NCBI GenBank assembly: GCA_937120475.1
Contig: CAKZJV010000007.1
Coordinates: 1,814,068-1,878,067 of the forward strand
DNA length: 64,000 bases
Direction of reading: 5' to 3'
From: an uncultured Cryomorphaceae bacterium
GTDB lineage: Bacteria > Bacteroidota > Bacteroidia > Flavobacteriales > Schleiferiaceae
The position numbers and the translations under genes were made by a program. Shown here in pieces: positions 35,252 to 43,999 of this stretch. Position 1 is the stretch's first letter. The number at the start of each line of letters is the position of its first letter. Below the pieces are notes generated by a model, which ran no database searches, had not been told where the DNA came from, and was given only the letters and a program-made list of their open reading frames with translations.

Positions 35252-36438
35252 GACTTGGTTTTGGTGAGGTTAATCTCCCGAAGGTTATCTTCTAAAATAA
35301 TCTGTACGGTATCGACCTTATTTTCCATGGAAAAAAGGTAATCCATATAATCACATAAACCATCAAAATCCGGGTACTGCATTCCGTTAAGGCTATGTAC
35401 ACGCTGACCGTATCGCAGGCCTTTCTCCCAGGCTTCCCCGTTTCTTTGAATGGATGAAATGTAAAAACCTGCGGTATCCATCATAATGGTTACCCCTGCC
35501 TTGCCCTTGTGTTGGTAGTGGGCGATGGAATCATAGGGCAAAAAACCAACGCGCTCACCACTGTAATCGAGATGCACGATGCTTTGCTCCAAAATACGGG
35601 TGCCTATTTTAGAGCCGGAGGGTTTTTCAATTTCCACCAAAGGATTGTACAGCACATAGCTTCCAATGCGGAGGCTATCAACTTTCACATGAATGGTGGT
35701 ATCCATTTTACTGCCATAAAGCCCCTGTGAAGAACCATCAATTTCATAAACGTGTGGATATTTCTGCCAGTTCCAGCCCTTGCTTTTAACGATGGAGGTA
35801 CTCACATCCAGGTTACCGGAGCTTCCTAAATCCAAAAGGCATTCGCTGATTTCCAGGCTATCGGCCTGTACCTGCAGGTAGGGACGGCCGTTGGGGTATT
35901 TCATGGGCACATAATGCATGCCTTCACGCTGAAGATTGCCATCGCTCAGGTACATGGTGTACTCTTTATAATCCACTACCCAATTGCAATGCCGGATCAG
36001 GTTATTGCCGATAATACCGGCCGGGGCCAGGCACTCGATAACGGAGTACTCGGGCCAGTCCACTATCGCTGCGGCAATATCACCAAAATGAACCCCGGCA
36101 ATGGTCATGGTATCCACCAGGGCAACCGATAAATTCTTCTTATTTCCTTTGGAATCACCCGCGTTTACATCCGCCTTTTTTTCAAGGCTCAGTTTACCGG
36201 CCAGTTCTCTTGAAACAACGGTAGTAGAAGCCCCGGTATCAAAAATAAAATCATAGGTTTCTCCTTTTATTTGAACGGGTATAATAATCAGGGGGCGGTC
36301 CTCTTTAAAGCGGATGGTTTCTTCAAAGCCCGTGCTCATTATTTTGGAGGCCGACCTTACCCGGTAGTAATCCAGGTTTTGCAGGGAACCGCAGGCAGCG
36401 AGCACAAACAAAACCGGAAACCAAAGCGCGTTTTTCAT
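35236..36438 (-). CDS. Retropepsin-like aspartic protease with PDZ domain (lipoprotein)
   Basis: A 400-residue protein with lipobox LAAC. The first catalytic loop is YDFIFDTGASTTVVS (about residue 66), followed by a flap-like stretch and a hydrophobic GIIGNNLIRH segment (the family's GNxLL element). A second loop, ECLLDLGSSGNLDVS (about residue 203), is positioned like the second half of a duplicated protease, so a monomer may hold both catalytic Asp residues. Residues about 300-395 form a PDZ domain (GFYISSIQRNGEAWEKGLRYGQRV). It is expected in the periplasm or on the surface. It lies two bases after DUF2141. Confidence 0.85.
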   Translation of the reverse strand: MKNALWFPVLFVLAACGSLQNLDYYRVRSASKIMSTGFEETIRFKEDRPLIIIPVQIKGETYDFIFDTGASTTVVSRELAGKLSLEKKADVNAGDSKGNKKNLSVALVDTMTIAGVHFGDIAAAIVDWPEYSVIECLAPAGIIGNNLIRHCNWVVDYKEYTMYLSDGNLQREGMHYVPMKYPNGRPYLQVQADSLEISECLLDLGSSGNLDVSTSIVKSKGWNWQKYPHVYEIDGSSQGLYGSKMDTTIHVKVDSLRIGSYVLYNPLVEIEKPSGSKIGTRILEQSIVHLDYSGERVGFLPYDSIAHYQHKGKAGVTIMMDTAGFYISSIQRNGEAWEKGLRYGQRVHSLNGMQYPDFDGLCDYMDYLFSMENKVDTVQIILEDNLREINLTKTKSWLND

Positions 36439-36440
36439 TT

Positions 36441-36836
36441 TTACTTAAGGGTAATGCTGATACGCTTATCCTGGGTTAAGGAGATGAGTTGATCTTTTAA
36501 AGCCGGTGGCCCGAAGGTTCCCCGGGCATTATTACTGAAGCCGTATTTTTCGTTGGGAATACCCATCCAGTTGGTATCCAGCTTTTTATTGTCATTAGCA
36601 TCATGAAAAGCCGAAACCGCATATTGTCCGGAGGCCAAGCTCACGTCCAGGGTGGCTTCACCGTTTTTTATACGTACCGAGTGGCCTCCAACTTCTTTTT
36701 CATCCGCATCTACAATTCGCACTAAAACGTGACCCCGGTCGGAGTCCATTCCTTCAAAGTGAATGGTAAGCTTATGATTTTGAGCGGTTACCTGAAAGGC
36801 CATAAACAAGGACAGCAAAAGAAGATACACTTTCAA
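36441..36836 (-). CDS. DUF2141 secreted beta-sandwich protein
   Basis: A 131-residue protein with signal peptide (MKVYLLLLSLFMAFQVTAQ). The body matches the DUF2141 pattern: GHVLVRIVD, SGQYAVSAFHDANDNKKLDTNWMGIPNEKYGFSNNA read as neighbouring blocks, with the diagnostic HDxNxNxKLDTNxxGxPxExYGFSNN core. Function is unknown. The Asp/Asn-rich loop could bind calcium. It is the first gene of the unit that continues into the aspartic protease. Confidence 0.88.
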   Translation of the reverse strand: MKVYLLLLSLFMAFQVTAQNHKLTIHFEGMDSDRGHVLVRIVDADEKEVGGHSVRIKNGEATLDVSLASGQYAVSAFHDANDNKKLDTNWMGIPNEKYGFSNNARGTFGPPALKDQLISLTQDKRISITLK

Positions 36837-36878
36837 ATATACGCGGAATTAAGTTGGAAAAACGGGATTGGTGATCCT

Positions 36879-37316
36879 CTAGCGGATCAATACCACGGAG
36901 CCTTGTTTATTAATTAGTTGGGCTTCATAGTTCCGGGAGGGATCAACCAGTTTTGCGTAAACACGCCACATATAAACTCCCTCCTTCATTTCACGACCTT
37001 CGGACTTACCATCCCAGGCGGTAGCCGGATCAGCTTCTTTGGTTTCATATACCAGGCGGCCCCAACGGTCAAATATCTTCATTGAGTACTCCGCCATAAT
37101 ACAATCCCCGTTGTACTTGGTTACAAAAAAGTCGTTGGTATTATCCCCATTGGGAGTAAAAGCATTGGGAACAAAAAGCTGACAGGTAGTTACTGTGTTA
37201 ATGCCGGGGTTCTGGCTATTACTGCCATTCCCTCCGCCACCTTTTTGGGCCACCGCTTCAAAGCCGCTAAACGAAAGAAAAGCGGTGAAAAATAGAAGAA
37301 TAAGAGTTTTTTTCAT
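36879..37316 (-). CDS. Minimal CHU_C (T9SS type B sorting / gliding-associated C-terminal) protein
   Basis: A 145-residue secreted protein. A signal peptide (MKKTLILLFFTAFLSFSGFEAVAQ) and about 25 residues of Gly/Asn linker are followed directly by a complete type B sorting domain: CQLFVPNAFTPNGDNTND, MKIFDRWGRLVYE, AWDGKSEGREMKEGVYMWRV. CHU_C domains normally sit at the end of very long cargo proteins, so a protein that is almost only the sorting domain is unusual. It may be the remnant of a larger gene or a genuine small cargo. It lies 42 bases upstream of DUF2141. Confidence 0.85.
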   Translation of the reverse strand: MKKTLILLFFTAFLSFSGFEAVAQKGGGGNGSNSQNPGINTVTTCQLFVPNAFTPNGDNTNDFFVTKYNGDCIMAEYSMKIFDRWGRLVYETKEADPATAWDGKSEGREMKEGVYMWRVYAKLVDPSRNYEAQLINKQGSVVLIR

Positions 37317-37423
37317 TGTGCCGTAAACACAAATATAATTAAATACCCTTCACTTTAAGTATCCATTTATAGCTTAAGGCTTCATCACTTATTAAAGGCA
37401 GCCGTATGATGAACTAACGAACC

Positions 37424-38638
37424 CTACTCGAAATCAGTAGTGAGCTTAAAGCGTAAAACCCTTCCGTTGCCCGCATCAGCCACGTAAACAATCTCATTAA
37501 AATAGGCCACCGCCAAAGGTTCCCTGAATTGGGTTACCCCGGAGCCAGTTCCGCCAAAACTGGCTTTTTGGTATCGGTTAATACCGGTAGCTTGCGGGGG
37601 AAGTACTCCTTCCAGGCCGGTAGCGGTAAACTGGTAGAGCGAATCGGTGGCGGCATCCACCACAAAAATGAAAGCCGTAGCATCACCCGCTACCGTTACA
37701 TCATAAGGGCGGGTAAAGCGATTGGGCTTATTAATGAAACCATCGGCCCGGCTGGTATCGGTACCCGATTCAAGTATTCGCGGTCGAAATTCTGCCCCAA
37801 ACTCGCTTTCATTAAATTCAATGTACTGTACTTTAAGTGCATTGGTTTCATCCAGGGAGGTGAAGATGAAATCCCCACCGGTACGGGCCGTAATCTGAGG
37901 AGGCTGTGCCAGGGTGGTAATACCGTTCGGATCCTCAAAGTAATCACGGAATAAACCGCTGGAGGTATTCACTGAAATAGTGGAGATATACTGATCATCA
38001 TTGCCAAACCACACTACGGCATCATCAGGATTTAACGAATTGCCCGATGGACCGGTACGGGTTACGTAGTAACGGTTATTACGTACCGGGCTATTGTCGG
38101 CAATCACCGCGATACGGTTAAATTCTACCTGCTTATCACTATTGGAGAAGCTGCTTTTCGCATAAAAAGGGTGAATGATCTTTTTCACGATCCGGGCATC
38201 GTTCAGGCCATAGCCACTGTTACCCAATAAGCGAAGCCGATAAATGGTGGTAAAGGATATGGGTGCAGAGCCAGCCGGTATAGCCGTATCGGTGCGCCCG
38301 ATCACCAAAAGATCGAAACGCCTGTCCTGCGTTACGGCTTTAGCTCCCGGTATGGTTTTACGGCCAATAATGCGGCCTGCCTCATCCATGGCAATCACCT
38401 CCTCGGTAGCCTCATCCACTACGTATATCAATTCATCGTAGCCCACACAAACATCTACCGGGCGATCAAAATCAGAGAGTACCGGAAGAATAGGTACGTA
38501 GGCTACTTCCCGGTAATCTACTTCGGGCACCTCTATAAAGTCGAGGTTGGTTTTCTCCCCAAAATAATCTTCACAACCCCCTAACAGGGCTATCGAAATA
38601 AGTGCTGCAATGCTTCGTATTACGACCTTTCCCTTCAT
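37424..38638 (-). CDS. NHL-repeat-like beta-propeller lipoprotein
   Basis: A 404-residue lipoprotein starting at 38638 (MKGKVVIRSIAALISIALLGGC). The mature protein has propeller-like blades: FDRPVDVCVGYDELIYVVDEAT, FTRPYDVTVAGDATAFIFVVDAATDSLYQF, and FREPLAVAYFNEIVYVADAGNGRVLRFKL, each quoted in part. The pattern xPxxVAVxxxxxVYVADxxNxRVxxF is the NHL signature. It is the last gene of the seven-gene cluster and starts one base after the PorV-like stop. A role as a surface or periplasmic scaffold is inferred. Confidence 0.85.
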   Translation of the reverse strand: MKGKVVIRSIAALISIALLGGCEDYFGEKTNLDFIEVPEVDYREVAYVPILPVLSDFDRPVDVCVGYDELIYVVDEATEEVIAMDEAGRIIGRKTIPGAKAVTQDRRFDLLVIGRTDTAIPAGSAPISFTTIYRLRLLGNSGYGLNDARIVKKIIHPFYAKSSFSNSDKQVEFNRIAVIADNSPVRNNRYYVTRTGPSGNSLNPDDAVVWFGNDDQYISTISVNTSSGLFRDYFEDPNGITTLAQPPQITARTGGDFIFTSLDETNALKVQYIEFNESEFGAEFRPRILESGTDTSRADGFINKPNRFTRPYDVTVAGDATAFIFVVDAATDSLYQFTATGLEGVLPPQATGINRYQKASFGGTGSGVTQFREPLAVAYFNEIVYVADAGNGRVLRFKLTTDFE

Positions 38639-38639
38639 A

Positions 38640-39653
38640 CTAGCGACTGTCATTATTAATTTGCACCCGAATACCTACGTTGTGCTGAAAGCCCAGAAAA
38701 TCGTTGGGGTTTACTGCGTAATCAATGTAAAACGGATGGGCTCCCATACGGCTGCGCAGGCCAATACCGAAGGTTGGCCTGCTTTGCCCTTTTACACTAA
38801 CCTTATAACCGGCCCGGGCAAAAAAGAGGTTGTAGGCCCGGTATTCGAGCCCCAGGCGAAAGTTCTCCGCATTATCATTGGGGTGATTCAGTTGAACAGC
38901 GGTCAGCAGGCTTTGATTTTCCGTGCTCCACGGCACCATACTTATACCCAAGCTGAACACGGTAGGTACGGTATTGGCATCCAGGCTAATACCTTCGTTG
39001 CGATTGAATACTACGGGAATGTCTTTATCTTCATTACCGAGACTGGAGTTACCTCCGAAGTTTTGCACCATTACGGCAAATTTCAAGTCTTTATAATCGG
39101 TTTTATAGAGAAACGCCACATCCACCGTAGCGTTGTGGTTGCTGTAATTGGCAATACCCTCATAAATATACTTTACCGTAACCCCCGCACTAAACAAAGC
39201 GGATAGCTGACGGGCATAGGTGGCTCCAAAAGCCAGGTTGGTAACGTACACCTGGCGGCCGGTACCCATTGGTTGAAACTCGGTACGTTCCTCCATTTCA
39301 CCGGAGTTAAGGGCGTTAAGGCTAAAGGCCAGTTTGCTTACTCCGTCTTTTAAGCCAAAGCTACCGGTAGCAAAGGATTGGTTGATGCCCGCTCCGATAA
39401 ACTGATGCGATAGCGCTAAAGCGGAACTTTCCAAATCCGTAAGGGCGGCCGGGTTGGTTAAGGGTGAATAAGCATCACCGGAAAGGGAGAGGCTGGCTCC
39501 ACCCAATGCTACGGAACGGGGGTTGAGATCGTTCTTTAGGAAGCTGAGTGCTGAAAGCCCAGCTCGCTCACCTCCGAAGTTGGGCAGTATTTGCGCCCTC
39601 AGGCCGGTGCCCACCAGTAGTATTAAATTAATGTAGATCCAAGTGTGCTTCAT
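38640..39653 (-). CDS. PorV/PorQ-family outer-membrane protein
   Basis: A 337-residue beta-barrel with signal peptide (MKHTWIYINLILLVGTGLRAQ). The N-terminal SALSFLKNDLNPRSVALGGASLSLSGDAYSPLTNPAAL region (conserved elements RSVALGGA and NPAAL) is the family hallmark, and it ends with the amphipathic GIRVQINNDSR. PorV is the T9SS shuttle protein that carries sorted cargo to the attachment complex. A copy inside a cargo-rich cluster may be dedicated to the T9SS proteins encoded just upstream, which is an inference. It lies six bases after the TonB receptor stop. Confidence 0.85.
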   Translation of the reverse strand: MKHTWIYINLILLVGTGLRAQILPNFGGERAGLSALSFLKNDLNPRSVALGGASLSLSGDAYSPLTNPAALTDLESSALALSHQFIGAGINQSFATGSFGLKDGVSKLAFSLNALNSGEMEERTEFQPMGTGRQVYVTNLAFGATYARQLSALFSAGVTVKYIYEGIANYSNHNATVDVAFLYKTDYKDLKFAVMVQNFGGNSSLGNEDKDIPVVFNRNEGISLDANTVPTVFSLGISMVPWSTENQSLLTAVQLNHPNDNAENFRLGLEYRAYNLFFARAGYKVSVKGQSRPTFGIGLRSRMGAHPFYIDYAVNPNDFLGFQHNVGIRVQINNDSR

Positions 39654-39659
39654 TATCCC

Positions 39660-42503
39660 TTAAAATCTGAATGCCAAACCGTATAATATTTGACGTGGTG
39701 CCAGGTAACGTGCAGGGTTCCTGGGGTCAACACCACTTTCCTGCGGGCCGTTGTACTGCGGACGCGGATCGCGCCACGTGGACGGAACATCGTCTCCGTA
39801 CTCATAGGCCCGCCCGGTTACCGGGTTAATAATCTGGGCATTTTTACGATCCAGCAGGTTACGTATTTCCACGCTGAGGGAAACTCCTTTACCACCCTTC
39901 ATGCCCAATGGCAGTTTATAGGTAAGTTTTAAATCGAAATTATGCCAGTTATCAGCCGTTTCTTCCAGATAGCGATCTATCTGTTCTTCATATTCCGGCC
40001 GTTCCAAATCATTTTCGCCAACGCGCACCTGGGGTGTATAGCGGAAGCCTGAGGTAAACTGGTAGGAGAGGTAGGCACTGAACCCGCTCCAGTCCATCCC
40101 CATAATAGGCAAAGTACTGTCCGGGGCAAATACTACTCCTACGTTTATATTCCAGGGGCGGTCAAAGGCCAAAAATTGTTCGCGGGTTAAGGATACTTCC
40201 CCGTTCTGTTCAATTTGCAGGGCCGATTCACGGGCGGAGTTGGATTTACCCCGGGCTACCTGGTAAGCGATGTTGGAGAAGGTACGGAAGTACTTACCTA
40301 TCCGGTAATTAAGGCCGAATTCTACCCCATAAATCTTCGCATAATCCTGGTTGATGAAAAAGGTTTTGGTTACCGGGCGGCCGGTTTGATCTTCCACCAA
40401 TATGCTGCGCGATACAATGTAATCAAAACGGTTGTTGTTAAAGGCGGTAAAGGTCATGGCCAGGTCGCGGGTAAGCTTGGATTTAAGGCCTACTTCATAG
40501 GAGACATTCACCTCCGGGTCCAGGTCGGGGTTACCGAGGTTGGAAAGGAAAGAACGATCCTGGTAAACCGGGTCCAGTCCGGCATAGAGAAAACGTGGGT
40601 GCGGCAAGCGCATGCTATGGCCGTAATTGAAGTACAATACATTGTTCTCAGTAACGGGAAAGGAAACGTTGATCTTTGGCAACAAGCGGGCCTTCCATCG
40701 CAGGCCAAACAGCTCAACCGTTTTACGTTCATAATCCTCGCGTACCTGGTCAATTACGGGTGCTTTAGGGTCATTCACGGCATCATCGGCAAATTTTCCG
40801 GGAGCCCAGTAGCTCATCCGCAAACCCAGGGTGGCGATAATTCCTTTATAGGTGATCTTATCCTGGAAGAAGAGGCCTCCTTCCACGGGGTTCACCCTCC
40901 AAATATCGTTGCTGGAACCAATGCTTACCGCAGGGGTGGTTACCGAGTCATTGATCTGTATGGGGGCTCCCACCCAAGGGCGGCTTACGTCCACCCATTG
41001 GTACTCTTTAAAAATGTTTTGCACCCCAAAACTGATTTCGTGGGTTTTGCTGGGAATATAGGTGGCCTTGGCATTTACGGAGTATTCACGGGCGTAATGG
41101 TCATGCCATACCGGGGTAATACCTCCGTTGTTGTAAAGGCCATTGCCAGGCAGCACGAAATAGATGCCACTGGGGTCGTTGGGGTTGAATACCTCCACCG
41201 GGGTAGTGGTAATGTTTTCTTCATCCAATATCTGATCCACCGTTTCGCTGCGAAAGGGACGACCATTGGCATCAGCCCGCAGGTTGGTAAAAAGCCTTCC
41301 CAGTGATAGCGATACACCCCAGTTTTTGGTAATCAGGTGGTTGATGTTGATGGCGGTAAGGTTGGTGTGATGGGTATAGGTAGTGGCATTGTCCAGGTTA
41401 AGGCTGCGTTGGTATTGGAAACCAGGGGTAAGAATAGCATCGAAACCTACAATCTGTAGAGTACGGGTATTTTGGTTGATGTTCAAGGAGTGCTGGTTGG
41501 TAACGGTAAGCTTGGTACCGGGTTTCAGTTGATAGGCCAGTTTTACGGTGTGGGTGTAGGAATTGGTTTGGCGGGGTGCCCAGAATTCCGGGTTATCCTG
41601 GAACAGAGAACTATTCAACTGATTAGCGGTGGCTCCGAAATACTCATCCGTCAGGAACATACTGGCATTCGTAAAAAACGTCAGCTTGTTTTTGGTACCG
41701 GGAATGGGGGTTCCGAGAGAAAGCTCCACCCGGTCGGTATTAAAAGAGGAAGGTATGTCACTATTGCCGAAATAATCGCGTTGCCAGCTGCCGGCAATTT
41801 CAAACTGATCGCTTCCTTCGCGAATGGTGGTGTTCACCACCCCGGAAGAACCACCGCCAAATTCGGCTCCGGCACCTCCGGTAATCAAGTCGATATTGGC
41901 AATGGAGGCACTGGATACATCCACCCCGAAACCGGTACCGGCCAGCGGGTCCTGTGCACTGATACCATCTACTATATATTGTGTTTCATACACGCGGGCA
42001 CCTCGTATTTGCAAACCATCCTGGGTTTTCACCACTCCTGCCTGCATTTCCAGCACTTCCTTTACGTCCCTCACGTTCATTTCAGAAATCTGATCCTGGG
42101 TAATGCTTACTTCCGAGGCAGCTGTTTCCAGGTTTATCTGGCTGGATCGCCCTACAATGGTTACTTCACCCAGCGATTCGGATTGCTCTTTTAGCTGGAT
42201 ATCCAGGGTTTTGGTTTCGCCCGCTTCAAAGGTAATTCCGTTGTAAATTTTAGTTTCATAACCGATGAATTGCACCTTAACCTGGTAATCGTTCGGTTTG
42301 ATGTTGTTGATTACATAGTTACCGTCAAAATTGGCGGCTGCGCCCAGGTAGGTTCCCACTATGGTAATGGAGGCACTGTACAACGGCTCTCCGTTCAAAT
42401 CGGTGATTTTTCCAGTGAGGGTAGCTGGTTGCTGCTGCCCGAAGGCGGCAACACTCAATAGGCTAAGGCCCGTTAAAAGAGGGATAAGTGCTTTAAAACT
42501 CAT
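39660..42503 (-). CDS. TonB-dependent outer-membrane receptor (EEP-nuclease cluster)
   Basis: A 947-residue receptor. After a signal peptide (MSFKALIPLLTGLSLLSVAAFG), residues ~25-110 form the carboxypeptidase-like domain (ATLTGKITDLNGEPLYSAS, NFDGNYVINNIKPNDYQV). The TonB plug has VKEVLEMQAGVVKTQDGLQIRGARVYETQYIVDGIS, of which LQIRGARVYETQYIVDG is diagnostic. The barrel ends QILYGLAFRF. There is no SusD-like partner. The adjacent 484-residue lipoprotein, with an 11-base gene overlap, may take that role. The substrate is unknown. It shares with the 8.1-kb receptor the same domain order but is not a close copy. Confidence 0.93.
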   Translation of the reverse strand: MSFKALIPLLTGLSLLSVAAFGQQQPATLTGKITDLNGEPLYSASITIVGTYLGAAANFDGNYVINNIKPNDYQVKVQFIGYETKIYNGITFEAGETKTLDIQLKEQSESLGEVTIVGRSSQINLETAASEVSITQDQISEMNVRDVKEVLEMQAGVVKTQDGLQIRGARVYETQYIVDGISAQDPLAGTGFGVDVSSASIANIDLITGGAGAEFGGGSSGVVNTTIREGSDQFEIAGSWQRDYFGNSDIPSSFNTDRVELSLGTPIPGTKNKLTFFTNASMFLTDEYFGATANQLNSSLFQDNPEFWAPRQTNSYTHTVKLAYQLKPGTKLTVTNQHSLNINQNTRTLQIVGFDAILTPGFQYQRSLNLDNATTYTHHTNLTAININHLITKNWGVSLSLGRLFTNLRADANGRPFRSETVDQILDEENITTTPVEVFNPNDPSGIYFVLPGNGLYNNGGITPVWHDHYAREYSVNAKATYIPSKTHEISFGVQNIFKEYQWVDVSRPWVGAPIQINDSVTTPAVSIGSSNDIWRVNPVEGGLFFQDKITYKGIIATLGLRMSYWAPGKFADDAVNDPKAPVIDQVREDYERKTVELFGLRWKARLLPKINVSFPVTENNVLYFNYGHSMRLPHPRFLYAGLDPVYQDRSFLSNLGNPDLDPEVNVSYEVGLKSKLTRDLAMTFTAFNNNRFDYIVSRSILVEDQTGRPVTKTFFINQDYAKIYGVEFGLNYRIGKYFRTFSNIAYQVARGKSNSARESALQIEQNGEVSLTREQFLAFDRPWNINVGVVFAPDSTLPIMGMDWSGFSAYLSYQFTSGFRYTPQVRVGENDLERPEYEEQIDRYLEETADNWHNFDLKLTYKLPLGMKGGKGVSLSVEIRNLLDRKNAQIINPVTGRAYEYGDDVPSTWRDPRPQYNGPQESGVDPRNPARYLAPRQILYGLAFRF

Positions 42504-43947
42504 CTTTCAGTATCCTTCCGATTAATTCTTCTACCGGCTCCGGGGCTCCGGTTTTATGGAATGCGTGTAATTCTACAGCAAAAAACACCTGGGTCATTTT
42601 CTGATTCCCATCCCTGCGCACCGTAGCCACCAAACCTTCGCCCTCCCAGTTTCCCCGGGGGTCGAACTGGGCTACGTAAAATTCTTCGGCATCGGCAGCC
42701 ACAATTACGGGGGTGCTAATCTCCGTATTCTTGGGTTGTAAAAGGGGGTAGTCCAAATAGCCCGGCTGAGGCTGCACGCTATCAATGGGCCGCACGCGGA
42801 AGAAACCGTTGGAGCGGTCGATATCTTCAATGGCAAAGGCATTGGCAAAAGCTGAAACTTCATTGGTAGCTAGTGTTTTATCTATACTAGCCGTTACCAG
42901 GCTTTTACCTCCCACGCTTTTATAGTCCTGAATAATGGGTGCCAGGTAGTTGAGTATCACTACATCGTCCGGGGTAACCGGATTGGGAAATTTAGAGGCG
43001 GGGGCATCCAGGAAAAACTTGGGATAAAGGTTGAGAATAAGTTTAAAAGTAGGATCCCAATAAACGGGTTGCCTGCTACCGAAATCCGAACCGTAATCCA
43101 GGAAATCGTATTGAACGGACTCCTTGTTCAGGAAAGAGCGATAGGCAGCTGCAATATTGGGAGTGTGGGCACTTACCCATAGTACATCAGCACCGGGGGT
43201 TTTATTGCGCAAATAAAATGATTGGGAAGTATCCACGGCACTTTCCGAACCGGCCAGGTCCACCGCTTTTATGTACAACACATTTTCGGCCCCTACCTGC
43301 AAACCGTCAATGGTAATATTTTCCGGCTCATCGTTACGGCCGTAATACAACTGGGCGGTTGCGGGGCCGCTACCGATGGAAGTATCCACTACAAAGGATA
43401 TCAGGTTTTCGCGGGTGGATATTTCAGTCCACTGGCCATTGTTGAAACGTACAAAAACCTGTTGTACGGTTTGGTCGCCATCGGGGTCGGTGGCTTCCCA
43501 TGAAAAGGTGCTTACACAAAGTGCCGTATCCCGGGGGCTCAGGTTATCGTTAAAGCTGGCCACGGGAACTGAATTTTTTAAAGGTATGCTCAGGTAGGCC
43601 GGTGAAGGATCGGTATTGTTGTCATTATCAATAGCGCGAACGTAAAAGTCTATATCCGTGGTATCGGAACCGGTTTCCAAAGCAAAAATGAAAACCGAAT
43701 CCTGAACCGTGGTAAAATCCCAGTTTTGGTTATCGAGCGATATTTCAAAGCCTTTGATGTAACCATCCTGGTCGGTACCGTACCAACTTAAACGTACCTG
43801 CGAGTTAAGACGGTTTTCGCCACTGAGGTTGATGGATTCGATGGACAGGCGCGTATCCGGAAGCTCATTGGGCTTGAGTTCACCTCTGCGACAACCAGCC
43901 AGTGTCACTATCAATACCAAAATAAAGACTAAATAACGTAAGGCCAT
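42493..43947 (-). CDS. Ig-domain lipoprotein with a C-terminal amidotransferase-like domain
   Basis: A 484-residue lipoprotein (lipobox LAGC, Cys about 19). Residues about 35-245 look like two or three Ig or cadherin-type domains (VRLSWYGTDQDGYIKGFEIS, SFSWEATDPDGDQTVQ, TDIDFYVRAIDNDNNTDPS). Residues about 250-484 look like a Rossmann-type domain (ADVLWVSAHTPNIAAAYRSFL, PDDVVILNYLAPIIQDYKSVGGKSLV quoted in part), similar in outline to class-I glutamine-amidotransferase/ThuA-like folds, but I see no clear catalytic Cys-His pair. The ATG is forced, since no other start precedes the signal peptide. It lies six bases after the T-run of a terminator hairpin, and overlaps the TonB receptor by 11 bases. 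Confidence 0.75.
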   Translation of the reverse strand: MALRYLVFILVLIVTLAGCRRGELKPNELPDTRLSIESINLSGENRLNSQVRLSWYGTDQDGYIKGFEISLDNQNWDFTTVQDSVFIFALETGSDTTDIDFYVRAIDNDNNTDPSPAYLSIPLKNSVPVASFNDNLSPRDTALCVSTFSWEATDPDGDQTVQQVFVRFNNGQWTEISTRENLISFVVDTSIGSGPATAQLYYGRNDEPENITIDGLQVGAENVLYIKAVDLAGSESAVDTSQSFYLRNKTPGADVLWVSAHTPNIAAAYRSFLNKESVQYDFLDYGSDFGSRQPVYWDPTFKLILNLYPKFFLDAPASKFPNPVTPDDVVILNYLAPIIQDYKSVGGKSLVTASIDKTLATNEVSAFANAFAIEDIDRSNGFFRVRPIDSVQPQPGYLDYPLLQPKNTEISTPVIVAADAEEFYVAQFDPRGNWEGEGLVATVRRDGNQKMTQVFFAVELHAFHKTGAPEPVEELIGRILKDEF

Positions 43948-43952
43948 GAGTT

Positions 43953-43991
43953 AAAAAAGAGGGTTCGCCACGCAAAAGCGTGGCAAACCTC
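43953..43991 (-). terminator. Terminator/attenuator hairpin directly before the cluster lipoprotein
   Basis: Arms 43959-43973 and 43978-43991 (one mismatch) enclose a TTTT loop on the minus strand. Six T's follow (43953-43958), and the next start codon begins at 43947. It would end transcription after the T9SS genes unless read through. Confidence 0.83.
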
Positions 43992-43999
43992 AGTTAAAT

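Noticed and set aside
40215-41306. A 363-codon plus-strand reading frame opposite the second TonB receptor
   Set aside because: It has no signal peptide, no recognisable motif and a composition that mirrors the receptor's reverse strand. The receptor on the other strand is unmistakable.
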